NCBI GenBank assembly: GCA_046726315.1
Contig: JBKPAG010000016.1
Span: 1 to 64,000 of the forward strand
Reading direction: 5' to 3'
DNA from: JACVRX01 sp046726315
Lineage (GTDB): Bacteria; Actinomycetota; Actinomycetes; Jiangellales; Jiangellaceae
Length of the DNA stretch: 64,000 bases
The first letter of the stretch is position 1; each line of letters starts with the position of its first letter. Positions 43,689 through 52,206 of the stretch are shown here, one piece after another. The notes beneath the pieces are model-generated. The model saw only the letters and a list, made by a program, of their open reading frames with translations. It had not been told where the DNA came from and did not search any database. The translations under genes were made by a program, and so were the position numbers.

Positions 43689-43840
43689 TGGAAGGTCCTC
43701 CTGTCGGTGCCGGCGCGGATCTGGCACCTGTTTCCTAGTATTGCGATGCCCGCTCCGGCATGTACAACCAGCGTAGCGGGCGTGGCCGCGAACGCCGCCA
43801 CGCAGCCGGGATCTGCCAGCTGAACGGAGTAACCAACGCC

Positions 43841-44818
43841 GTGTCTTCTGACCGGCTCGATCGGATCACACCGTCGGACGTCGGCCGACGCGTTGTCGTC
43901 CGATACCGCCTGCCAGGTGAGGGTCGGGCCACCGATGTCCTCGGCCGGCTCGACCGATGGGACGACGGCATCCTCTCCGTTCGTCGTTCCGACGGCTCGA
44001 CGGTCGGGGTGCCGGCCGTCGATGTGATAGCGGCGAAACCCGTGCCACCACGTCCAGTCGTGCGGCGCGAGGTACGCGCGTTGGAGACCGCCGCATCGCG
44101 CGGCTGGCAGGCCGTGGAAACATCCTGGATTGGCGGATGGCTGTTGCGCGCCGCCGGTGGCTTCACCGGGAGGGCAAACTCGTGCCTTCCGCTCGCGTCG
44201 CCGCGGGTGCCCTTGGCCGAGGCGGTCGCCCACATCGAACGGTGGTACGACGCCCGCGGGCTGGTTCCTGCCTTTCAGATTCCTGCGCCACTCAGCCTGG
44301 GCCTTGACGACTACCTGGACGGTGTGGGCTGGCCTGGTTCGACCAAGGATGTGCTGGTGTTGGTTGCGGCCGTGGACGTGGTCGCCGCGTTGTTGCGTGC
44401 CGACTTGCCGCCGGTGGTCGTCGCATCGCAGCCCGACGCCGCATGGCTTGCGGCGTATCACTATGGAGGCAGCAGCCTGCCCCCGGACGCGCTGCGGGTT
44501 CTCGTGAACGCGGAGCCGGTCAGCTTCGGATCAGTGGACCAGGCTGGCCGCCGGGCGGCGATCGCGCGAGGCGCGGTCAGCGAGGGTCCGGACGGCCGGC
44601 GCTGGCTGGGCCTGACGGCCGTCGAGGTGGCACCGGACGCCCGACGCCGCGGGCTGGGCCGCCAGGTAATGGCGGGCGTTGCGCAGTGGGCTGGGCAACA
44701 CGACGCGACCGATGTATACGTCCAGGTGGTCGAGCACAACACTGCCGCCGTCGGAATGTATTTGCGGCTCGGCTTCACCGAACACCACCGCTACCACTAT
44801 CGCCGCCGCCTGCGCTGA
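43841..44818 (+). CDS. GNAT acetyltransferase with an N-terminal beta-barrel-like segment
   Basis: GTG 43841 is the most likely start (325 aa); upstream codons look non-coding. Residues about 10-65 (ITPSDVGRRVVVRYRLPGEG, DVLGRLDRWDDGILSVRRSDG) look like a small SH3-like domain. The C-terminal GNAT domain has LTAVEVAPDARRRGLGRQVM with the R-R-x-G-L-G acetyl-CoA loop, then DVYVQVVEHNTAAVGMYLRLGF. A middle region (IGGWLLRAAGGFTGRANSCL) matches the layout I remember for Rv0428c-like mycobacterial proteins. Substrate unknown. Confidence 0.88.
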   Translation: MSSDRLDRITPSDVGRRVVVRYRLPGEGRATDVLGRLDRWDDGILSVRRSDGSTVGVPAVDVIAAKPVPPRPVVRREVRALETAASRGWQAVETSWIGGWLLRAAGGFTGRANSCLPLASPRVPLAEAVAHIERWYDARGLVPAFQIPAPLSLGLDDYLDGVGWPGSTKDVLVLVAAVDVVAALLRADLPPVVVASQPDAAWLAAYHYGGSSLPPDALRVLVNAEPVSFGSVDQAGRRAAIARGAVSEGPDGRRWLGLTAVEVAPDARRRGLGRQVMAGVAQWAGQHDATDVYVQVVEHNTAAVGMYLRLGFTEHHRYHYRRRLR

Positions 44819-44868
44819 TCACGAGTCCCCCGACGGTCGACTGCGAGAGCACCGGGCGGGCCCCGAGA

Positions 44869-46941
44869 TCAGCCCTTCGGCTTCTCGTTGCAGTGAATCT
44901 GGGCCGCAGGCTGGTAATGCACGGGCTCGGCCTCGTCTTTCACGACCTCGCCGTGCAAGGTGACGGTGCGATACACGGTGACGTCGAAGCCCGGCACGCC
45001 GTCCTGGGCGACACAGCCGTCAGCAGTGTCGTAGATCGTCTCGAACTCGCGGATGTTCGACCGGCCTGACGTCGACGTCGACACCTCGTAGTACTCGGTG
45101 CTCCAGATCCGCACCGTCAGCGATCCCGATTGGACAGGAGAGCTGCGGCTGAAGATGGTCTGGATCAGCACGCCGTACGGGGTGTCGTTCTGGAATGCCA
45201 TGTCCAGGCTGGGCCACGCAACGGTGGCCTCACGGCCCATCGGGTACCGCGAGATGTAGAAGCCGTGAGGCTTGTGCTCCACGTCCTTCAGCCCGGCGAA
45301 GAAACCGGCGTTGTACGTCGTCGTCGCAACCTGGGAGACACCGCCGCCAAGGTCCTCCCGCAGCCGCCCGCCATCGATGATGTAGCCGACCGTGAAGCCG
45401 TTCGCCACCGTACGCTCGCCGACGACGGCGTTCAGGCTGAACGTCTCACCAGGGAGCAGAAGAGTGTCGTCGATCTTCTCCGCAGCCCGCGCAATGTTGA
45501 CGTTGCGGTAGGCCGCATGCGGGAAGTGCGTGGTGAACTCGCTGACGACCTCGTTAACCCCGAGCGCGTGCGCCGCCCGCGTGGTCAGCTCGGGCTGGGT
45601 CTTGGTGAGCGTGACGTTCGCGGTGCGGGCGTCGCCAGCCGCCGTTAACGCCGGCAGGATGGCAGCCGCAAGCTCGTCGGGCGTGATGTGCAGCCCGGCC
45701 TGTGCCGGAATGACGACGGGCCTGCCGTTCTGGACCACGATGGTGGCGTCTTTGCCGGCCTGACCGATCTCGGCGAGCAAGTCCTCCGCGGCCACCGCGA
45801 GCTCGGCACCGTCGAGCTTCGGCGTGAGCGTGCCGTCCGGGCCGGCCACCATCGACAGGGCGGCGCCGACCATCGCCGGCTCCAGCATCGCGGTCTGGTC
45901 GCCGCCGACGACGGTCACCGGCGCGGACATCGCCGGTTCGGCGAACTCGGTGACCGCCCTTTCGACATCGGCGTCGGATACGGCGGCCTCGACCTCACTC
46001 GCCGGCAGGCCGACCCGGGGCAGCGGCAGCTCGTACGGGCCCTCGGTGCCGAAGAAGGCCGCCTCGACGGCGTCTGCCGCTGCGGGCACGTCGAGGGCGC
46101 GGCCTGGAACCGCGGCACTGGTCACGACGGCCCCGGCCTTGAAGCCCACCGATCCGTTGACCGGGTCCGTATCCGTCTGCTCGGCGATCGCTGTGATCGC
46201 CGACTCCAGAGCGCCCCGATCGATCGCAGGCACCGGGTCGATCTCGCCGACGCCGAGCAACGCTCGGAGTAGCGACAGCGGGTTCGCGCTTGCGCGCGGC
46301 ACGGCGTCGACGGTCGCCTCCACGTCGATGGCGAGCCCAGCCTCGGGCGGCGCGACGCTGAACGTGGCTTGGTCGTCGGCGACCCGAACGGAGATCGGGG
46401 CGTCCACCAGCGCAGGCAACTCCGCGGCCAGCTTGGCCTCGGCCTCGGCCTTCGACAGACCGCCGACCTCGATACCGAGCACGGTCGCACCGCTGGCCAG
46501 GCTTGTGCCGACGACCAGGTACGCGCCCAGATAGAGCAGCAGCACGCCGCCGAGCACGGCGGCCGCGACGACCGTCGAGCGACGGCGCCAGAACTCGGTG
46601 TGGGTCGCGCCCCCGGCCGGCTGAGCCTCATCTGTGTCTACGGCAGCCGGATCGGCCGGCTGGGCCTCATCCGTGTCTGCACGAGCCGGATCCTCCGACT
46701 GGGCCTCATCCGTGTCTGCGCCAGCCGGATCGACCGGCTGGGCCTCATCCGTGCTGGAAGTAGCCGGATCGACTGGCTGGGCCTCATCCGTGTCTACGCC
46801 AGCCGGATCGACCGGCTGGGCCTCATCCGTGTCCGCGCTAGCCGGATCGACCGGCGTGTCGGTATCGGAAGATGCCTCGATCGTGGGCGGCGCGGGCTCG
46901 TCGGTTGGTGCGTCGCCTAAGCGGGTGGGCTGCTCGGTCAC
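44869..46941 (-). CDS. VanW-domain membrane protein with PG-binding domains and a repeat region
   Basis: GTG 46941 (or 46947) starts a 690-residue protein. Residues 31-108 are six 13-residue repeats of the type VDPAGVDTDEAQP, acidic and cytoplasmic; a transmembrane helix follows (VVAAAVLGGVLLLYLGAYLV, about 123-145). The outer part has two PG_binding_4-like segments (LGIEVGGLSKAEAEAKL; AVPRASANPLSLLRALLG) and a C-terminal VanW domain (FTTHFPHAAYRNVNIARAAE, TFSLNAVVGERTVANGF, GGGVSQVATTTYNAGFFAGL, ISRYPMGREATVAWPSLDMA). A cell-wall role is inferred; VanW itself has no settled activity. Confidence 0.92.
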   Translation of the reverse strand: MTEQPTRLGDAPTDEPAPPTIEASSDTDTPVDPASADTDEAQPVDPAGVDTDEAQPVDPATSSTDEAQPVDPAGADTDEAQSEDPARADTDEAQPADPAAVDTDEAQPAGGATHTEFWRRRSTVVAAAVLGGVLLLYLGAYLVVGTSLASGATVLGIEVGGLSKAEAEAKLAAELPALVDAPISVRVADDQATFSVAPPEAGLAIDVEATVDAVPRASANPLSLLRALLGVGEIDPVPAIDRGALESAITAIAEQTDTDPVNGSVGFKAGAVVTSAAVPGRALDVPAAADAVEAAFFGTEGPYELPLPRVGLPASEVEAAVSDADVERAVTEFAEPAMSAPVTVVGGDQTAMLEPAMVGAALSMVAGPDGTLTPKLDGAELAVAAEDLLAEIGQAGKDATIVVQNGRPVVIPAQAGLHITPDELAAAILPALTAAGDARTANVTLTKTQPELTTRAAHALGVNEVVSEFTTHFPHAAYRNVNIARAAEKIDDTLLLPGETFSLNAVVGERTVANGFTVGYIIDGGRLREDLGGGVSQVATTTYNAGFFAGLKDVEHKPHGFYISRYPMGREATVAWPSLDMAFQNDTPYGVLIQTIFSRSSPVQSGSLTVRIWSTEYYEVSTSTSGRSNIREFETIYDTADGCVAQDGVPGFDVTVYRTVTLHGEVVKDEAEPVHYQPAAQIHCNEKPKG
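46618..46851 (-). repeat. Six tandem 39-bp repeats inside the VanW-protein gene
   Basis: Each 39-base unit encodes 13 residues near VDPA-xx-DTDEAQP. Units 1 to 6 differ at the two residues after Ala and occasionally at the first (Val, Glu, Ala). In-frame period keeps the coding sequence open, so copy number could vary between strains. Confidence 0.9.
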
Positions 46942-47042
46942 GGACACACTTTCACTCAGGTTGGAGGCGGCGCAGGGAAGGCAGGCCGCGACGGCGGGCT
47001 CGCGGCATCGTAGCGGATTGCCGGTCCGATCCGATGACGGTC

Positions 47043-47963
47043 TCACTCCGGCGAGATGCCGGCAAAGAGGTCGCTCTCCCACCCGTTAGCGGGATCGACC
47101 GGCCCCGGTGCTCCCTTGACCAAGCGGTAGTGCTCCCAGCCCCACATCTGCTGGCCCAGCCGCGCAGGCATGGCGAAGAACGGGCCGTCGGCGGTGATCT
47201 GGGTCGCATGCGCCCGCATCGCCGCCAATTTGCGCTCGATGAACGCCGTGCCGTCGATCGCGGCCGTGATGGCCTCATCCGGCACGACGAACGCCATGTC
47301 ATCGGCGCTCTCCATTCCGAAGAAGTCAGAGCCTTCGGCGACCATTCGGGTGATGGCGTTCTGGACGATGCTGCGCGGTAGAGCGTTCCAGTAGATCTTC
47401 GCGATATCCCATGCCGCGCCAAGGTCTATCCGGTACGAAGGCACGGCGGCGAGGAAAGCTCCGTAGGTGGCCACGCGGTGCGCCTGGATGTGATCCGGAT
47501 GCCCGTAACCGCCGTACTCGTCATACGTCACGAGCACTTGCGGACGGACCTCGCGAATCACCTCGACCAGGAAGTCGGCCGCCTCACGCAGATCGGCGAG
47601 CCAGAACGCGTCCGGCCGTAACTCTGCCGGCGGTACCGCCCGCCCGTTGCCCGCGTCGGCCATTCCGCTGTCCCGATACCTGCCTTGCCCGCCGAGGAAG
47701 CGGTGGTCAGTGACACCGAGTTCGGCCATCCCGGCAGCCAATTCGCCGATTCGGTGCCGGCCCAGCCCGTCCTCACGATCGGCGGCGAGGTGTTCAAGCT
47801 CGGGGACGAGGACCTCGCCCTCCTCGCCGAGCGTGCAGGTGACGAGCGTGACGTGCGCGCCCTCGGCCGCGTACCGAGCCATTGTGACGCCGTTACCGAT
47901 GGCCTCGTCGTCCGGATGCGCGTGCACGAGGAGCAGGCGCCGGCCGGGCAGGGGTTGCGCCAT
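47043..47963 (-). CDS. mshB: N-acetyl-glucosaminyl-inositol deacetylase of mycothiol synthesis
   Basis: LmbE/PIG-L zinc deacetylase, 306 residues; ATG 47963. It removes acetyl from GlcNAc-Ins, the second step of mycothiol synthesis, in the cytoplasm. Zinc ligands: HAHPDDE at residues 14-20 and the GGYGHPDHIQAHR His; RHRIGELAAGMAELGV and FLGGQGRYRDSGMAD are further MshB-specific segments, as is FFAMPARLGQQMWGWEHYRL at the end. Mca, the related mycothiol-conjugate amidase, lacks the latter wording as I recall, so MshB is preferred. It lies 100 bases before the VanW gene in the same direction. Confidence 0.94.
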   Translation of the reverse strand: MAQPLPGRRLLLVHAHPDDEAIGNGVTMARYAAEGAHVTLVTCTLGEEGEVLVPELEHLAADREDGLGRHRIGELAAGMAELGVTDHRFLGGQGRYRDSGMADAGNGRAVPPAELRPDAFWLADLREAADFLVEVIREVRPQVLVTYDEYGGYGHPDHIQAHRVATYGAFLAAVPSYRIDLGAAWDIAKIYWNALPRSIVQNAITRMVAEGSDFFGMESADDMAFVVPDEAITAAIDGTAFIERKLAAMRAHATQITADGPFFAMPARLGQQMWGWEHYRLVKGAPGPVDPANGWESDLFAGISPE

Positions 47964-48049
47964 GTGCCGACCTTACGTGTGGGGCTCGCGGAGCGCGGGG
48001 ACGCCCGCGGCGCGGCCATCGTGGTCATACCTGAGGTGTGGGGTCGGGG

Positions 48050-49102
48050 TCAGTGGTGGACGACGACGTCCTCGCGGATCGCGGCGTAGTGGCAGGCCGA
48101 CTCGTGGTCGACGCCGGGACGCACGACGAGCTCGGGGACCTCCTCGGCGCATTTTTCGGTCGCCTTCCAGCACCGGGTGCGGAACCGACAACCGCTGGGG
48201 GGGTTCGCCGGGCTGGGCGGGTCGCCGGCCAGGATGATCTGCTGCCGTTGGCCGCGGACGGCAGGATCGGGCACCGGTACCGCTGACAGCAGCGCCTGGG
48301 TGTACGGGTGTGCCGGGCGCTCGTAGATCTGCTCGTCGGTGCCGACCTCGACCAGCTTGCCCAGGTACATGACGGCCACCCGGTCGGAGATATGCCGCAC
48401 AACAGACAGATCATGGGCGATGAAGATGTAGGAGAGTCCGAACTCACCCTGCAGCTGTTCCAACAGGTTGACGACCTGGGCCTGCACCGAGACGTCGAGG
48501 GCAGAAACCGGCTCGTCGCAAATGATGATCTCGGGTCGCAATGCCAGGCCGCGAGCGATCCCGATCCGCTGGCGCTGCCCGCCGGAGAATTGGTGCGGGT
48601 ACCGGTTGATGTGCTCGGGGTTCAGGCCCACCACCTCGAGCAGTTCCTGCACACGCCGCTGGCGATCGCCCTTGGGCGCGACCTCTGGGTGGATTTCGTA
48701 CGGTTCGCCGATGATGTCGCCGACGGTCATGCGCGGGTTCAGCGACGAATACGGATCTTGGAAGATGATCTGGATGTTGCGGCGGAGGGCCTTGAGCGCC
48801 TTGCCTCGGGAGCCGTACATATCCGTTCCCTTGAACAATGCTTTACCGCTGGTCGGCGTCTCGAGGAGGACCAGCAGCCTTGCCAGGGTCGATTTGCCGC
48901 AGCCCGACTCGCCGACGATGCCCATCGTTTCGCCCTTGTGCAGCTGGAACGACACACCGTCAACCGCCTTGACGTCACCGACGTGTCTCTTGATCATGAT
49001 TCCGGTGGTCAGTGGGAAGTACTTGACCAGCTCGTTGACCTCGAGCACGACCTCGCCGTTCCGGCTAGAGGTCGGATTAGAGGCCGGGTCAGATGGTTCC
49101 AT
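48050..49102 (-). CDS. Peptide ABC importer ATPase (OppF/DppF-like)
   Basis: 350 residues; overlaps the upstream ATPase gene by 14 bases. Walker A GESGCGKSTLARLL, signature QFSGGQRQRIGIARGLAL, Walker B IIICDEPVSALD, switch His in FIAHDLSVVRHISDRV. The N-terminal VNELVKYFPLTTGIMIKRHV and RNIQIIFQDPYSSLNPRMTV are OppF/DppF features, and the C-terminal extension CRFRTRCWKATEKC holds the Cys motif of the oligopeptide subgroup. Last gene of the minus-strand importer operon. Confidence 0.95.
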   Translation of the reverse strand: MEPSDPASNPTSSRNGEVVLEVNELVKYFPLTTGIMIKRHVGDVKAVDGVSFQLHKGETMGIVGESGCGKSTLARLLVLLETPTSGKALFKGTDMYGSRGKALKALRRNIQIIFQDPYSSLNPRMTVGDIIGEPYEIHPEVAPKGDRQRRVQELLEVVGLNPEHINRYPHQFSGGQRQRIGIARGLALRPEIIICDEPVSALDVSVQAQVVNLLEQLQGEFGLSYIFIAHDLSVVRHISDRVAVMYLGKLVEVGTDEQIYERPAHPYTQALLSAVPVPDPAVRGQRQQIILAGDPPSPANPPSGCRFRTRCWKATEKCAEEVPELVVRPGVDHESACHYAAIREDVVVHH

Positions 49103-50123
49103 CGAGGACCTCCTGCGCGAAATGACACGCGCTGTAGCGGCCGGGAACCACCTCGAGCAACGGCGGCCGCTCGTCCCGACAGATTTGCTGGGCGTACGGG
49201 CACCGCGGGTTGAACTCGCAGCCGGGCGGGATCCGGGTCAGGCTGGGCGGCAGGCCTCTGATCGCGGACAGGTCCTTGCCCTTCAGGTCCAGCCGAGGGA
49301 TCGACTCCAGCAGGCCTTTGGTATACGGGTGCGAAGGCCGAGCGTAGATCTCACCGACCTGCGCCCGCTCCACGATCCGCCCTGCGTACATGACCGAGAT
49401 CTTGTCGGCCACGTCGGCGACCACCCCGAGGTCGTGGGTGATCAGGATGAGGCCCATCTTCCGCTCGCGCTGCAGGTCGGCGAGCAGTTCCATGATCTGC
49501 GCCTGAACGGTCACGTCGAGGGCGGTCGTCGGTTCGTCGGCGATCAACACGTCCGGGTCCAGCGAGATCGCCATCGCGATCATGATGCGCTGCCGCATGC
49601 CGCCAGAGAATTGGTGCGGATAGTCACCGACCCGTTGCCGCGCGGCCGGGATACGGACCCGCTCCATCAGCTCGATGGCGCGCTCCTTGGCCTGCTTCTT
49701 GGACAATCCTTCGTGGACGCGGAACATTTCCCCAATCTGCCAACCGACGGTGAAAACCGGGTTCAGTGAGGAGAGAGCGTCCTGGAAGATCATCGAGATG
49801 TTGCGACCGCGATAGGACCGGCGCTCGTCCTCGGGCAGTGCGAGCAGGTCCTCGCCGCGGAAGCGGACCGCCCCACCCGTGACGAACCCGGGTGGGCTGT
49901 CCAGGATCCCCATGACGGCCTGTGCGGTGACGCTTTTGCCCGACCCGGACTCCCCGAGCACGGCGAGTGTCTCGCCTTCTTCAACCGTGTACGACACTCC
50001 GTTGACCGCTTTCGCTACGCCGTCGCGGGTGCGGAACTCCACCTGAAGGTCTTCCACCTCCAGCAACGGGGCGGGTCCGGCAGGGGCAGCATCCGGGACC
50101 GGTGTTGTGTCCGTGGTCGCCAC
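49089..50123 (-). CDS. Peptide ABC importer ATPase (OppD/DppD-like)
   Basis: 344 residues; ATG 50123. Walker A GESGSGKSVTAQAVMGIL, signature QFSGGMRQRIMIAMAISL, Walker B VLIADEPTTALDVTVQAQ, switch His in LILITHDLGVVADVADKISV, and the oligopeptide C-terminal Cys block CEFNPRCPYAQQIC. Pairs with the next ATPase to form the nucleotide-binding heterodimer of the importer. It starts 11 bases after the permease stop. An N-terminal Pro/Ala-rich tail of about 20 residues precedes the domain. Confidence 0.95.
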   Translation of the reverse strand: MATTDTTPVPDAAPAGPAPLLEVEDLQVEFRTRDGVAKAVNGVSYTVEEGETLAVLGESGSGKSVTAQAVMGILDSPPGFVTGGAVRFRGEDLLALPEDERRSYRGRNISMIFQDALSSLNPVFTVGWQIGEMFRVHEGLSKKQAKERAIELMERVRIPAARQRVGDYPHQFSGGMRQRIMIAMAISLDPDVLIADEPTTALDVTVQAQIMELLADLQRERKMGLILITHDLGVVADVADKISVMYAGRIVERAQVGEIYARPSHPYTKGLLESIPRLDLKGKDLSAIRGLPPSLTRIPPGCEFNPRCPYAQQICRDERPPLLEVVPGRYSACHFAQEVLDGTI

Positions 50124-50134
50124 CTGGACCCCTC

Positions 50135-51136
50135 TCAGCGCAGTCTCGGGTCGAAGGCGTCGCGCACCGCGTCACCCATCATGATGAACGCCAGCACCGT
50201 GATGCACAGGAACATGCCGGGAAACAGCAGCATGTGCGGCGACTGCCGGACGAAGTTGGACGCGGAGTTGATGGCGACTCCCCAGGAGATGACCGGCGGG
50301 ACCAGACCGATTCCGAGGTACGACAACGTCGCCTCAGTGGCGATGAAGATCCCGAACACGATCGTGCCGTAGACGATGGTGGGGGCCAGCGCGTTCGGCA
50401 CGACGTGCTTGCGAAGAATCCGCGGCGCGCCGCCGCCGAGGGCCTTGGCGGCGTTGACGTAGTCGGCTTGTTTCACCTGGATGACCGTCGAGCGCATGAT
50501 CCGGGCCAGGCTGGTCCAGGCCAGGATGGCCAGCGCGAGTGAGACCTTCGTAATGGTCCACAACTCGGGAGTCTGCTGCGTCGACGGGAACGACGTGAGC
50601 ACCAGGATCCCGCCGAGAAGCAGCGGGATGCCGAAGAAGATGTCGATGATCCGGGACAGGACGCCGTCGGTCTTCCCCCCGTAGAAGCCGGCGACCATTC
50701 CCAACAATCCGCCGATGATGACCACCGCGGTTGTGGTCACGAGACCGACCAGGATCGAGGCGCGTGCTCCGTAGATGGTTCGTGCATAGACGTCGCAGCC
50801 TTGCACGTCGTAACCGAACCAGGCGTCCGCGCTGGGACCCTGCCGGGACAGATTTAGGTCGCAGAAGCTGGGGTCCTTGTTCGTGAACAAACCGGGGAAG
50901 ATGGCCATCACCACAAGGATCACGATGATCACGGCGGAGATGATGAAGACAGGGTTGCGGCGCAGATCGTGCAGCGCGTCGCTGGTCAGCGACCGGGGCT
51001 TCTCTTGCCGCAGTGCCTCCTCTCCCACTATCGACGGCGGCTTCGTCCCAGCCTCGAGCGCCGACTCGGCGGCTGGATGGAATTTCTGGTCCGCCTCGCC
51101 CTCGATCGGCGTGTACAGCGAATGCGGATCAGTCAT
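50135..51136 (-). CDS. Peptide ABC importer permease (OppC/DppC-like)
   Basis: ATG 51136 overlaps the OppB-like stop by 8 bases; about 333 residues. N-terminal cytoplasmic part of some 70 residues, then about six helices including PVFIISAVIIVILVVMAIFP, ASILVGLVTTTAVVIIGGLL and MLLFPGMFLCITVLAFIMMG. The inner-membrane component motif is seen in SLALAILAWTSLARIMRSTV followed by DYVNAAKALGGGAPRILRKH (EAA-like loop). The outer segment CDLNLSRQGPSADAWFGYDVQ GCD contains paired cysteines. Confidence 0.94.
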   Translation of the reverse strand: MTDPHSLYTPIEGEADQKFHPAAESALEAGTKPPSIVGEEALRQEKPRSLTSDALHDLRRNPVFIISAVIIVILVVMAIFPGLFTNKDPSFCDLNLSRQGPSADAWFGYDVQGCDVYARTIYGARASILVGLVTTTAVVIIGGLLGMVAGFYGGKTDGVLSRIIDIFFGIPLLLGGILVLTSFPSTQQTPELWTITKVSLALAILAWTSLARIMRSTVIQVKQADYVNAAKALGGGAPRILRKHVVPNALAPTIVYGTIVFGIFIATEATLSYLGIGLVPPVISWGVAINSASNFVRQSPHMLLFPGMFLCITVLAFIMMGDAVRDAFDPRLR

Positions 51137-52055
51137 AGCGAATCCTCGGGTCGAGCGCCGCATAGAGCAGATCGACGAGCAAGTTGACGAGCAGGAAGAT
51201 CAGCACCAGCACGGTGACGGCTCCGGTCACCAGGGCGCCTTCGCGCAGGCGGATGCTCTGGAAGATCAGCCCGCCCACGCCCTGGATGTTGAAGATTCCC
51301 TCGGTGACGACCGCGCCGCCGAGCAACGCACCGAAGTCGGCGCCGATCAGCGTGATCACCGGGATCAGCGAGTTCCGTACCGTATGTACACCGACGACCC
51401 GCCGCCGCGGCATGCCCTTTGCTACGGCCGTCCGCACATAGTCCGAACGCATGTTCTCGACCAGGTTGGTGCGCATCACCCTAGCGACATAGGCAAGGGT
51501 TCCGGCCGCCAGCACCATCGCCGGGAGCAACAACTCGTACGGGGTGGCCTCCCGCGAGACGGTCACGGGAAACCAGCCGAGCTGCACGCCGAAGATCAAC
51601 TGGCCCAGGTACCCGATCACGAAGATCGGGATGGAGATGACCAACAAGGTGCTCAATAGCACCAGGTTGTCTATAAAGCCGCCCCGGCGCAGGCCGGCCA
51701 AAATGCCGGCTGCGATCCCGATAACGACTTCGAACAAGATGGCCAAGGCTGCGAGCTTGGCCGTCGTGGGGTAGGTCCGGGCGAGCTCGTCAATGACCTG
51801 CCGGCCGTTGAACGTCTCCCCGAAGTCGCCGGTCACCAGGTTCTGCATGTAAATCCCGTACTGGACATACCAGGGCTCGTCCAGATTGAACTTCTGGGTC
51901 ATGGCCTGGATGTAGGCCTCTGGGCAGGGCCGGTCGCCGCAGCGGCCGGCGAACGGGTTGCCCGGCAACGCCCAGACCATCAAGAAGATCAGCAGCGTGG
52001 TCCCGATGATGACCGGAATCATCTGCAGCAGGCGCCGGATCGTGTAGCGGCCCAT
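51129..52055 (-). CDS. Peptide ABC importer permease (OppB/DppB-like)
   Basis: ATG 52055 has GGAGGAAGCTC directly upstream, so the earlier in-frame start at 52073 is rejected; 308 residues. Six helices: IPVIIGTTLLIFLMVWALPG, LAALAILFEVVIGIAAGILA, VLLSTLLVISIPIFVIGYLG, LPAMVLAAGTLAYVARVM, FGALLGGAVVTEGIFN and TGAVTVLVLIFLLVNLLVDL. The EAA-like loop is MRSDYVRTAVAKGMPRRRVV. RCGDRPCPEAYI in the first outer loop has two Cys. The gene follows the substrate-binding protein gene after a strong stem-loop. Confidence 0.94.
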   Translation of the reverse strand: MGRYTIRRLLQMIPVIIGTTLLIFLMVWALPGNPFAGRCGDRPCPEAYIQAMTQKFNLDEPWYVQYGIYMQNLVTGDFGETFNGRQVIDELARTYPTTAKLAALAILFEVVIGIAAGILAGLRRGGFIDNLVLLSTLLVISIPIFVIGYLGQLIFGVQLGWFPVTVSREATPYELLLPAMVLAAGTLAYVARVMRTNLVENMRSDYVRTAVAKGMPRRRVVGVHTVRNSLIPVITLIGADFGALLGGAVVTEGIFNIQGVGGLIFQSIRLREGALVTGAVTVLVLIFLLVNLLVDLLYAALDPRIRYD

Positions 52056-52155
52056 GAGCTTCCTCCGTGCCATCCGCGCCGAATTATGGAGTTCGCCCGC
52101 GGCGTTAGCGTAGACCGCGCAGCCCGGTCCGGGCTATGTTTCCGCTGCTACAGGA

Positions 52156-52196
52156 CACTCGGCCTGCCGATCCAGCGAGGATTGGCAGGCCGAGTG
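52156..52196 (-). terminator. Strong stem-loop between binding-protein and permease genes
   Basis: CACTCGGCCTGCC (52156-52168) pairs perfectly with GGCAGGCCGAGTG (52184-52196) around a 15-base loop, 10 bases after the stop of the substrate-binding protein gene. As the permeases follow in the same direction, it more likely acts as a partial terminator or mRNA-stabilising hairpin that raises binding-protein levels over the permeases. Confidence 0.8.
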
Positions 52197-52206
52197 CGTC
52201 GTAGCC

